A DNA stretch of 5,117 nucleotides, from positions 1 to 5,117 of the forward strand of contig DATDRM010000282.1 in NCBI GenBank assembly GCA_035291705.1. Reading direction: 5' to 3'. Below the pieces are notes generated by a model, which worked only from the letters and a program-made list of their open reading frames with translations, searched no databases and was not told the origin of the DNA. Numbering within the stretch: position 1 is the first letter of the stretch; each line of letters opens with the position of its first letter. A program made the translations under genes and the position numbers. Below are positions 1-5,117 of this stretch, one piece after another. Origin of the DNA: DATDRM01 sp035291705 (GTDB lineage: Bacteria > Chloroflexota > Anaerolineae > Anaerolineales > UBA4823).

Positions 1-921
1 GATCATCTTGCTGGTGCGCATGCCAGCCTGGTGTTGAATAGCGCCTGAGATGCCGCAGGCAATATACAAATCGGGGGAAACAACCTTGCCCGTCTGGCCG
101 ACCTGGTGTTCGTAGGGGATATAACCCGCGTCGACCGCGGCGCGGCTTGCGCCCACCGCTGCTCCGAGCACCTTGGCCAGCTCGCCGATCATCTTGAACC
201 CCTCTTGCGCGCGCCAGATTTCAGCCTGTTTTTCGTCCATTCCGGAGGGTGGGGTCAGCGCGGGGTTGTTCGAGATACCCCGCCCACCGGAGACGATCAC
301 CGCCGCGTCGCTCAGGCTGACGCCACCCCCACCCGTCGTGTAACCGGCTACCTTGGTGGGGATATCTCCCTCAACCAGAACCGCCGGCACCGCAGTCAGC
401 TTTCCCTTGCGGGCGGCATCGGGTTCAGGAGCAGGGAAAGCCCGTACACGCAAGGTGATCAGCTGCGGGCGGGCGTTACACACGGCCTGCGACAGCAGCT
501 TGCCGGCATACACCGGTCGCGTAGCAACCACCGCGCCGTCCTTGACTTCCAGGCCAGTCGCATCCGGCATCACGCCAGTCTTTAAATCTACTGCGATCAT
601 CGCAGCCAATTCACGTCCCCGGCTGGTGGTCGGGAACAAGATCACGTCTGGCTTGTGCTCTTGCGCCAATTTACTCAACAAGCTGGCGTAAGCTTCTGCC
701 CGAAAATCCGCCAGGGTGGCATCGTCGGCGAAAAGCACCTCGTCGGCGCCGTATTGGAAAGCTTGCTCAGCCACTCCCTTTACCTGCGAGCCAGCGACAA
801 CCGCGGTCACGCCTCCGCCCAGTTGCCCGGCCAGGGCGCGCCCGGCTCCCAGGGCTTCCCACGAAGATGGGTACGCTTCTCCTTTGAAATGATCGATGTA
901 AGCCCATACTTTGTCAGCCAT
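1..921 (-). CDS. etfA: Electron transfer flavoprotein subunit alpha, 3' end cut by window edge
   Basis: EtfA binds the FAD that relays electrons from acyl-CoA dehydrogenases to the respiratory chain or other acceptors, as a cytoplasmic heterodimer with EtfB. The 307 visible residues start MADKVWAYIDHFKGEAYPSS. The N-terminal adenine-nucleotide-hydrolase-like fold is followed by the C-terminal FAD domain: SGGRG (211-215), GASRAAVDAGY (257-267), HQVGQTGKVVSP (272-283), and the ISGAIQH stretch ending at His297. These are the classic FAD-contacting motifs. Compared with human ETFA, about 35-40 C-terminal residues lie beyond position 1, including the usual AINKD and late Asp region. The start ATG overlaps the etfB stop by one base (TGATG), so the two are probably translationally coupled. 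An extra segment of about 20 residues follows GGRG (about 216-241). Family identity is very secure; whether the protein is bifurcating is not. Confidence 0.97.
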   Translation of the reverse strand, partial: MADKVWAYIDHFKGEAYPSSWEALGAGRALAGQLGGGVTAVVAGSQVKGVAEQAFQYGADEVLFADDATLADFRAEAYASLLSKLAQEHKPDVILFPTTSRGRELAAMIAVDLKTGVMPDATGLEVKDGAVVATRPVYAGKLLSQAVCNARPQLITLRVRAFPAPEPDAARKGKLTAVPAVLVEGDIPTKVAGYTTGGGGVSLSDAAVIVSGGRGISNNPALTPPSGMDEKQAEIWRAQEGFKMIGELAKVLGAAVGASRAAVDAGYIPYEHQVGQTGKVVSPDLYIACGISGAIQHQAGMRTSKMI

Positions 922-1700
922 CACAACACCTTCTCTTCTATTATTTTCTCGACGAGCTTTTCGGCGATCTCTTGAGGGTTATCGCCAGCGATGATCTCGG
1001 TTAAGACTTCCCGCTTAGGCGGATTCGTGATTTCTGGCCAGGTAACGACTGGCGCCGACGCTTCCAGCCCCAGGTCGCTCAGCGTCCAGACCGGGATCTC
1101 AGCCCGAGAGGCTTTGCGGATGCCCATGAACGATGGGTAGCGCGGCTCGCCAATATCCTTGACAACGCTGATCGAGGCAGGCAGCTTGGCTTCTACCACC
1201 TGGCGCCCTTCCTCGACCGATCGCTCCACCTGGATCGTCCCTACACCGGGGTCCAATTGTGAGACGGCTGATACCAGGGTCAGGGCTGGCCAACCGAGGA
1301 CGCGTGCCGTCTGCGCAGCGGTCACCCCTACGTCTCCATCGATCGCTTGCCGGCCAAAGAAAGCCAGGTCAACACCGCTGATCTTCTTGATCGCCGCCGC
1401 AAGCACCCGCGCAGTGAGCAGACTATCGGCTCCGATTAACGCCGGGTCGGAGATGAGCACCGCGTTTTGGCACCCCATCGCCAGGGCATGCTTGAGCGCT
1501 TCCTTGGCATTCTCGGCTCCCATGCTGATGGCCGTGACCTCGCCGCCGTGGGCCTCTTGTTGGCGCAAGGCAGTCTCCACAGCATACTCGTCCCACGGGT
1601 TAATCACTAAGGGAGCATCCCCCCAGGTGACTTGCCCGTTTTCCACCACCACTTTGGCGGCGGAGTCAGGTACTTGTTTAACGCATACTACGATTTTCAA
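921..1700 (-). CDS. etfB: Electron transfer flavoprotein subunit beta (TTG start)
   Basis: EtfB is the partner of EtfA; in ordinary ETFs it holds AMP, in bifurcating ETFs a second FAD. With the TTG start the protein is 259 residues, normal for the family, and begins with the usual KIVVCVKQVPDS. Visible motifs are CVKQVPD (6-12), NPWDEYAVE (34-42), the nucleotide-binding loop GRQAIDGDVGVTAAQ (116-130), a near match to the ETF-beta signature at about 158-178, and EPRYPSFMGIRKA (185-197). An in-frame ATG lies four codons upstream at 1712-1710, but the strong GGAGG overlaps that ATG and is placed 5 bases before TTG, so TTG is preferred. The gene follows the acyl-CoA dehydrogenase by 29 bases and overlaps etfA by one base, giving a three-gene operon. 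The DGD in the loop resembles bifurcating ETFs, but the rest of the loop does not match TAQVGP. Confidence 0.96.
   Translation of the reverse strand: MKIVVCVKQVPDSAAKVVVENGQVTWGDAPLVINPWDEYAVETALRQQEAHGGEVTAISMGAENAKEALKHALAMGCQNAVLISDPALIGADSLLTARVLAAAIKKISGVDLAFFGRQAIDGDVGVTAAQTARVLGWPALTLVSAVSQLDPGVGTIQVERSVEEGRQVVEAKLPASISVVKDIGEPRYPSFMGIRKASRAEIPVWTLSDLGLEASAPVVTWPEITNPPKREVLTEIIAGDNPQEIAEKLVEKIIEEKVL
929..934 (-). promoter_or_regulatory. Probable ribosome binding site of etfA
   Basis: On the minus strand AGAAGG lies 7 bases before the etfA ATG, inside the last codons of etfB. It is a partial Shine-Dalgarno match. Together with the TGATG stop-start overlap it supports ATG at 921-919 as the start and coupling to etfB translation. 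Confidence 0.6.
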
Positions 1701-1705
1701 TGTAA

Positions 1706-1710
1706 CCTCC
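1706..1710 (-). promoter_or_regulatory. Ribosome binding site that decides the etfB start
   Basis: GGAGG on the minus strand is followed by the 5-base spacer TTACA and then TTG. The first G of the site is also the last base of the upstream in-frame ATG, so that ATG has no Shine-Dalgarno of its own: the bases before it read TACAATCC. This favours TTG at 1700-1698. Confidence 0.75.
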
Positions 1711-1729
1711 ATGGATTGTAGATTGATGA

Positions 1730-2938
1730 TTATGTCTGCCAGAAGTCTGGATCATAAGCTGGCAACTCACATCGTAAAGGGGCGTCATCCCGGTAGCCGA
1801 GTGCATATCCAGCCTGCATGAGCTGGTGGATCTCACTCGTCCCTTCGTAAATGATCGCCCCTTTGGCATTCCGCAGGTAACGCTCCACATCGTATTCGTC
1901 ACTGTACCCATAGGCACCGTGAACTTGAATGGCTTCCGCTGCTGCCTCGAATGACGCATCCGTGGCGAACCATTTCGCCAGGGATGTCTCGCGCGTATTT
2001 CGTAATCCCTGGTTTTTCATCCAACCGGCGCGCAAGTAAAGGAGGCGGGCGGACTCGTAAGATTGTACCATACGGGCGATCTTTTGCTGCACCAGCTGGA
2101 ACTTGCCGATCTCGCGCCCAAACGCCTGGCGCTCGTTGGCGTATTTCACGCTCGCCTCCAGGCTGGCCCGGATCAAACCGGTCGCCCCCGCTGCAACCGT
2201 ATAACGCCCATTATCCAGGCAGGACATGGCGATCTTAAATCCTTCGCCCTCCTCTCCCAAGCGGTTCTCAATCGGCAAGTGGACATCCTGGAAGGAGAGC
2301 CATCCGGTCGATCCGGCGCGTACACCCAACTTCCCATGGATATCGCCGCATTTTACACCTGGGCTGTTCAACTCGACCATAAAAGCGGACAGCCCGTCGT
2401 GCGGATCGGGAGCTTTTGGATCGGTGCGCGCCACGATTAACGCATGATCGGCCTTCGTCGCCAGGGAAATCCACATCTTCTCGCCGTTCAAAACGTATTC
2501 CTCTCCCTCCCGCCGGGCGCTGCTCGTGATCCCGGCCACGTCCGACCCCGCTCCAGGTTCGGTCAGGCCAAAGCAAGCGATCTTCTCCCCACGCGCCTGT
2601 GGCACCAGGAAGCGTTCCTTTTGTTCTTCTGAACCCCATTGCAACAGAGCCATGCTGTTCAACCCAACGTGAACGGACATCACCACCCGCAGCGTGGTGT
2701 CCACTGCCTCCAGCTCTTCACAAGCTAAGCCAAGGGATATATAATCCATCCCCTGTCCCCCCAATCGCAACGGGAAGCAAATCCCAAGGATGCCGAGCTC
2801 AGCCATGCGCGCCAGCACGAAGGGCGCCATCTCCTGTGCCCGGTCGTACTCTTTTATTACCGGTGCGACTTCCCTTTGAGCAAACTCACGCACCATCCGC
2901 TGCACCATACGATGCTCTTCTGTTAAAGCGAAATCCAT
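1730..2938 (-). CDS. Acyl-CoA dehydrogenase, FAD-dependent
   Basis: Catalyses alpha,beta-dehydrogenation of an acyl-CoA to the trans-2-enoyl-CoA, passing electrons to ETF. The 402 residues span the full family: N-terminal helical domain (about 1-120), middle beta domain with the FAD motif LTEPGAGSD (125-133) and KLGVRAGSTG (203-212), and C-terminal helical domain with ERQAFG (269-274), QVHGAYGYSDEY (338-349) and YEGTSEI (364-370). Glu365 in YEGTSEI is at the MCAD/SCAD-type catalytic-base position. The helix-G site used by isovaleryl- and long-chain enzymes reads LDNGRYTVAAG and carries no obvious Glu. A short- or medium-chain, possibly branched, substrate is likely but cannot be fixed from sequence. 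The frame stays open for 62 more codons upstream, but ATG at 2938 has a strong Shine-Dalgarno and begins the usual MDFALTEEHR. It is the first gene of the operon with etfB and etfA, its natural electron acceptor. Confidence 0.96.
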   Translation of the reverse strand: MDFALTEEHRMVQRMVREFAQREVAPVIKEYDRAQEMAPFVLARMAELGILGICFPLRLGGQGMDYISLGLACEELEAVDTTLRVVMSVHVGLNSMALLQWGSEEQKERFLVPQARGEKIACFGLTEPGAGSDVAGITSSARREGEEYVLNGEKMWISLATKADHALIVARTDPKAPDPHDGLSAFMVELNSPGVKCGDIHGKLGVRAGSTGWLSFQDVHLPIENRLGEEGEGFKIAMSCLDNGRYTVAAGATGLIRASLEASVKYANERQAFGREIGKFQLVQQKIARMVQSYESARLLYLRAGWMKNQGLRNTRETSLAKWFATDASFEAAAEAIQVHGAYGYSDEYDVERYLRNAKGAIIYEGTSEIHQLMQAGYALGYRDDAPLRCELPAYDPDFWQT

Positions 2939-2943
2939 ATTAA

Positions 2944-2950
2944 CTCCTCC
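2944..2950 (-). promoter_or_regulatory. Ribosome binding site of the acyl-CoA dehydrogenase gene
   Basis: GGAGGAG on the minus strand is separated from the ATG at 2938-2936 by TTAAT. This near-perfect Shine-Dalgarno selects that ATG over upstream in-frame candidates, which would lie across the promoter and in the divergent gene. Confidence 0.85.
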
Positions 2951-2966
2951 AGGCAAACTTGAATCC

Positions 2967-2995
2967 ATTATAGCCAGTACAGTCCGAGAAAACAA
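2967..2995 (-). promoter_or_regulatory. Sigma-70-type promoter of the dehydrogenase-etfBA operon
   Basis: Reading the minus strand, TTGTTT (2995-2990) and a perfect TATAAT (2972-2967) are separated by exactly 17 bases. Transcription would begin near 2960, leaving a 5' leader of about 20 bases that contains the ribosome binding site. The -35 matches consensus at three of six positions; the -10 is perfect. The -10 is preceded by GGC, exactly as in the divergent promoter. Confidence 0.7.
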
Positions 2996-3028
2996 CCTGA
3001 TATTCGTCACGTTTAACCTACTGTCGGC

Positions 3029-3034
3029 TATAAT
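3029..3034 (+). promoter_or_regulatory. -10 box of the TPR gene promoter, probably giving a leaderless mRNA
   Basis: A perfect TATAAT ends only 8 bases before the GTG at 3043, so the transcript would begin at or within a couple of bases of the start codon. No clear -35 is visible; the best candidate, TCGTCA at 3004-3009, has a long 19-base spacer. No Shine-Dalgarno precedes the GTG, which fits leaderless initiation. Confidence 0.55.
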
Positions 3035-3042
3035 TTCGTTTT

Positions 3043-4479
3043 GTGACACGGTTTTCATTTCTCTCCCTGTGGATTCGCTTGTTGATCCCCTTAATCCTGG
3101 CATCCCTCTTAGGGATCTCTGCACGCCCGCATCTGGTCGACCAGGCGTTTGAGATGGCGCACCGTGCGATTGAGTCGAATTCCCCCTCCGCGGCTTCCGC
3201 GGCAGGGGCAGCCGCAGCCATCTCTCGGGCCGCGGCGCGCTTCCCCTGGCGCGCCGACCTGTGGGAGCTGGCCGGCATCTATAGCCTAAAAGGCGAGGAC
3301 TCTCAGACAGCTAAGGAGCATCTCCAGCGCGCCGCGGCCGCGGGAATGCTTTCACCGCAAGGTCTGGTCGCCCTGGGAGATGCCAGACGATTGGACGGCG
3401 ATTTGTCTGCTGCGATCCAGGCCTGGGAGTCGGCCCTGCGGGCAGGTGGTTCAGCTGACGAATTGCACCTCCGTCTGGCGCAAGCCCACCGTGAATTAGG
3501 GAGCTATCCTGACGCTATCGCTGACCTTCAGGCCTATCTCAAGCTTCATCCAACCGACGCAGCGCAGCACTATCAGCTTGGACTGCTCCTGGCTGCTCAC
3601 CAACCAGAAGCAGCCCTGGCTCACCTGGTTCTTGCGGGTGATCTGGACCCAGCATTAGCTCCAAAGATAAAGCTGCTCCAACAGAGCATCGCCTCAGCTC
3701 GCCGTAGCGAAGATACCGCCTACATCTTGTTGGCCTCTGGACGAGCCCTGGCTACCCTCGAAGAATGGGAACTGGCTGCCCAGGCTTTCTCTCAGGCAGT
3801 CAAATTCCATCCGGGCTACGCCGAAGCCTGGGCATTTCTGGGTGAAGCCCGGCAGCATATTAACAAGGAAGGTCTACCTGAAATCCAAAAAGCCCTGGCG
3901 CTCGATCCAGACTCGGTCGCCGCCAACACCTTCCTGGCATTATACTGGCAACGAAAAGATCGCTCTGATCTGGCTCTCGTATATCTCCATACCGCTTCCC
4001 GCCTCGATCCGGATAATCCAATCCTTCAAGCTGAGATCGGGAAAGCACTGGCTTCTTTAGGAAACCTTTCAGCCGCCCAAAACCATTACCAGCGCGCCAC
4101 CGAACTGGCCCCGCGCGAGGCTACCTATTGGCGCCTCCTGGCGACATTTTCGATTAATTACGAAATCAAGGTTCGTCAGGTCGGTTTGCCTGCCGCCCGC
4201 CAGGCGGTAATTATTGGCCCATCCGATCCTGCCGCGTTGGATGTCATGGCGCAAGTATTTATCTTGCTCGAGGACCTGCTCAGCGCGCGTCGTTTCCTCC
4301 AGCGTGCTTTGCAGGCCGACCCGGGCTACGCTCCCGCCCGTCTGCACCTCGGTTTGCTTTTCCTTTTAGAGGGCGAGACTTCCCGCGCCAGGCAGGAACT
4401 CGAACTGGCTCGCTCTCTTTCGGGTCCCGACGATGTTACCGCAGAGCATGCCCAAAGATTGTTGGACCAAATTCCCTAA
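3043..4479 (+). CDS. Membrane-anchored tetratricopeptide-repeat (TPR) protein, function unknown
   Basis: The 478-residue protein has a basic N-terminus and one hydrophobic segment (about 9-26, LWIRLLIPLILASLLGIS) that looks like a signal anchor. There is no convincing signal-peptidase site. An Ala/Ser-rich stretch follows (about 46-66). From about 72 to 463 it is a chain of roughly ten or eleven 34-residue TPR units, with typical LG/A...A..DP spacing, for example ALALDPDS (284-291), ASRLDPDN (318-325), ATELAPRE (352-359) and ALQADPGY (422-429). TPR chains are helical scaffolds that bind other proteins; no catalytic domain is visible. The most likely arrangement is a cytoplasmic N-terminus with the TPR superhelix outside the membrane. 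GTG is chosen because a TAA lies four codons upstream in frame and TATAAT is just ahead. The gene is divergent from the acyl-CoA dehydrogenase operon and separated from mtaB by 165 bases. The partner cannot be named from sequence. Confidence 0.9.
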   Translation: MTRFSFLSLWIRLLIPLILASLLGISARPHLVDQAFEMAHRAIESNSPSAASAAGAAAAISRAAARFPWRADLWELAGIYSLKGEDSQTAKEHLQRAAAAGMLSPQGLVALGDARRLDGDLSAAIQAWESALRAGGSADELHLRLAQAHRELGSYPDAIADLQAYLKLHPTDAAQHYQLGLLLAAHQPEAALAHLVLAGDLDPALAPKIKLLQQSIASARRSEDTAYILLASGRALATLEEWELAAQAFSQAVKFHPGYAEAWAFLGEARQHINKEGLPEIQKALALDPDSVAANTFLALYWQRKDRSDLALVYLHTASRLDPDNPILQAEIGKALASLGNLSAAQNHYQRATELAPREATYWRLLATFSINYEIKVRQVGLPAARQAVIIGPSDPAALDVMAQVFILLEDLLSARRFLQRALQADPGYAPARLHLGLLFLLEGETSRARQELELARSLSGPDDVTAEHAQRLLDQIP

Positions 4480-4563
4480 AGATCACCTTGCCAGAAGTCT
4501 TTATGTTTGCTTAGCCTGCTCCACCTCGCCTGGCAGACGCCCTGATGCCCCCCACAATCGCGG

Positions 4564-4569
4564 TATACT
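4564..4569 (+). promoter_or_regulatory. Possible -10 box for mtaB
   Basis: TATACT (five of six consensus bases) sits in the 165-base gap after the TPR gene. A poor -35 candidate, CTGATG at 4542-4547, lies 16 bases upstream. If used, transcription starts near 4576 and leaves a leader of about 70 bases holding the heptamer repeats. The rest of the gap (4480-4560) shows no convincing terminator hairpin or small gene. Confidence 0.45.
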
Positions 4570-4601
4570 TTGAAAACTTCACCGTTCTAAAATCCTGACT
4601 A

Positions 4602-4636
4602 CACGTTTCACGCCTCACGTTTCACGTATCACGTTC
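4602..4636 (+). repeat. Five tandem CACGNNY heptamers
   Basis: Five consecutive 7-base units all begin CACG: units 1 and 3 are CACGTTT, while units 2, 4 and 5 end in CCT, TAT and TTC. The array ends 8 bases before the mtaB ATG, filling the place where a Shine-Dalgarno would normally be, and no purine-rich ribosome site is seen there. It resembles the short tandem heptamer repeats known from some bacterial genomes. Role unknown. Confidence 0.8.
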
Positions 4637-4644
4637 TCCGCACC

Positions 4645-5117
4645 ATGAAAGTCTTTCTCGACACCATCGGCTGCCGCCTTAACCAGAGCGAAATCGAGTC
4701 CTACGCCCGCCAGTTGCGCGCCGCCGGACACGCCATCGTCGCCGCGCCGGAAGAGGCTGACCTGGCAGTGGTCAACACCTGCGCGGTCACCGCTGCAGCG
4801 GCCTCCGATTCGCGCCAGAAGATCCGCCAGGCAGCTCATGCTGGCGCCAAAGAGGTCGTCGTCACCGGCTGCTGGTCGAGCCTGCATCCCGAAACGGCAG
4901 CAGCTATGCCAGCCGTCAGCCGCGTGGTGCCCAACCTGGAGAAAGACCACCTGGTTGCGGATTTGCTGCAGCTCCCGACCGAGACCTTCGACCTCGAACA
5001 CCTGGCCCGCCAAACCCTGCCAGGTGCGCGCTTACGCACACGGGCCTTCATCAAAGTCCAAGATGGGTGCGACAACCGCTGCACATTCTGCGTGACGACC
5101 ATCGCCCGCGGCCCCGG
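4645..5117 (+). CDS. mtaB: MtaB-type tRNA (N6-threonylcarbamoyladenosine 37) methylthiotransferase, 5' part
   Basis: MtaB is a radical-SAM iron-sulfur enzyme that adds a methylthio group to t6A37 of ANN-decoding tRNAs, making ms2t6A. The 157 visible residues start MKVFLDTIGCRLNQSEIESY. The N-terminal methylthiotransferase domain shows its three cluster cysteines: Cys10 (TIGCRLNQ), Cys46 (NTCAVT) and Cys76 (VTGCW). The radical-SAM domain opens with VQDGCDNRCTFCVTTIARGP, giving Cys142, Cys146 and Cys149 as the CxxxCxxC motif. The GCRLNQSE opening and the FIKVQDGCDNRCTFC form point to MtaB rather than MiaB or RimO. About two thirds of the gene, with the rest of the radical-SAM barrel and any TRAM domain, lies beyond the right edge. 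The ATG fits the family N-terminus despite having no Shine-Dalgarno. Confidence 0.95.
   Translation, partial: MKVFLDTIGCRLNQSEIESYARQLRAAGHAIVAAPEEADLAVVNTCAVTAAAASDSRQKIRQAAHAGAKEVVVTGCWSSLHPETAAAMPAVSRVVPNLEKDHLVADLLQLPTETFDLEHLARQTLPGARLRTRAFIKVQDGCDNRCTFCVTTIARGP

Larger units (their letters stand above)
2967..3034. repeat. Wide inverted repeat made by two mirrored promoters
   Basis: ATTATAGCC at 2967-2975 is the exact reverse complement of GGCTATAAT at 3026-3034, with 50 bases between. Just inside them, ACAGT (2979-2983) pairs with ACTGT (3020-3024), so each arm has two matched blocks (inner spacing 3 bases on the left, 1 on the right). The outer blocks are the -10 regions of the two divergent genes. 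The inner blocks could be half-sites for a shared regulator, but five bases is short and may be chance. Confidence 0.55.

Noticed and set aside
1159..1821. Open frame of 220 codons on the plus strand opposite etfB
   Set aside because: It is antisense to a certain gene, has no recognisable family motifs and no Shine-Dalgarno, and arises from high-GC codon usage. The same applies to the plus-strand frames at 106-585 and 353-691 opposite etfA.
2939..3124. N-terminal extension of the acyl-CoA dehydrogenase by 62 residues
   Set aside because: It would run through the promoter and ribosome binding site and into the divergent TPR gene. The family N-terminus and a strong GGAGGAG both support ATG at 2938.
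3188..3343. Cluster of five CCGCGG palindromes
   Set aside because: They fall in the Ala-rich part of the TPR protein, where runs of GCC and GCG codons create them; coding content is a sufficient explanation.
4489..4500. 12-base exact repeat TGCCAGAAGTCT, also at 1737-1748 in the end of the dehydrogenase gene
   Set aside because: A 12-base match somewhere in 5 kb counting both strands is expected about once by chance, and the similarity does not extend on either side.
4489..4535. Possible terminator: TGCCAG at 4489-4494 and CTGGCA at 4530-4535
   Set aside because: The six-base stem has a 35-base loop and no following T-run, so it is not a credible intrinsic terminator.
4615..5013. Open frame of 132 codons on the minus strand opposite mtaB
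   Set aside because: The plus-strand frame shows all MtaB cysteine motifs; the antisense frame is a shadow with no family resemblance.

Overview
The window looks like a moderately GC-rich chromosomal segment from a free-living bacterium with fatty-acid or short-chain acyl-CoA oxidation. Gene content, a probable leaderless GTG start and the protein sequences suggest Chloroflexota (Anaerolineae-like). That placement is an inference from sequence feel, not a search result. There are no mobile elements, CRISPR arrays or RNA genes that I can support.

Minus-strand operon (1-2938): transcription runs right to left from a good sigma-70-type promoter (-35 at 2990-2995, -10 TATAAT at 2967-2972) through an acyl-CoA dehydrogenase (1730-2938), then etfB (921-1700), then etfA (921 to beyond position 1, so C-terminally cut by the window). 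The dehydrogenase oxidises an acyl-CoA and hands electrons to the EtfAB flavoprotein encoded directly behind it. etfB and etfA overlap by one base (TGATG), which suggests translational coupling. The order dehydrogenase-etfB-etfA is the one seen in bcd-etfBA type clusters, so electron bifurcation is a possibility. The diagnostic EtfB loop is only partly of that type.

Divergent intergenic region (2939-3042): two back-to-back promoters carry the same 9-base core GGCTATAAT on opposite strands, forming a wide inverted repeat. The rightward promoter sits so close to the GTG of the next gene that its mRNA may be leaderless.

Plus-strand genes (3043-5117): a 478-residue membrane-anchored tetratricopeptide-repeat protein of unknown role fills 3043-4479. 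After a 165-base gap holding a -10-like box and five tandem CACGNNY heptamers, the start of a MtaB-type tRNA methylthiotransferase begins at 4645 and runs off the right edge just after its radical-SAM cysteine motif.

The most notable non-standard items are the heptamer array just in front of the mtaB start, the mirrored promoters, a roughly 20-residue insertion in EtfA, an atypical EtfB loop, and a TTG start for etfB that corrects the apparent ATG. I do not see a clearly new biological system here.
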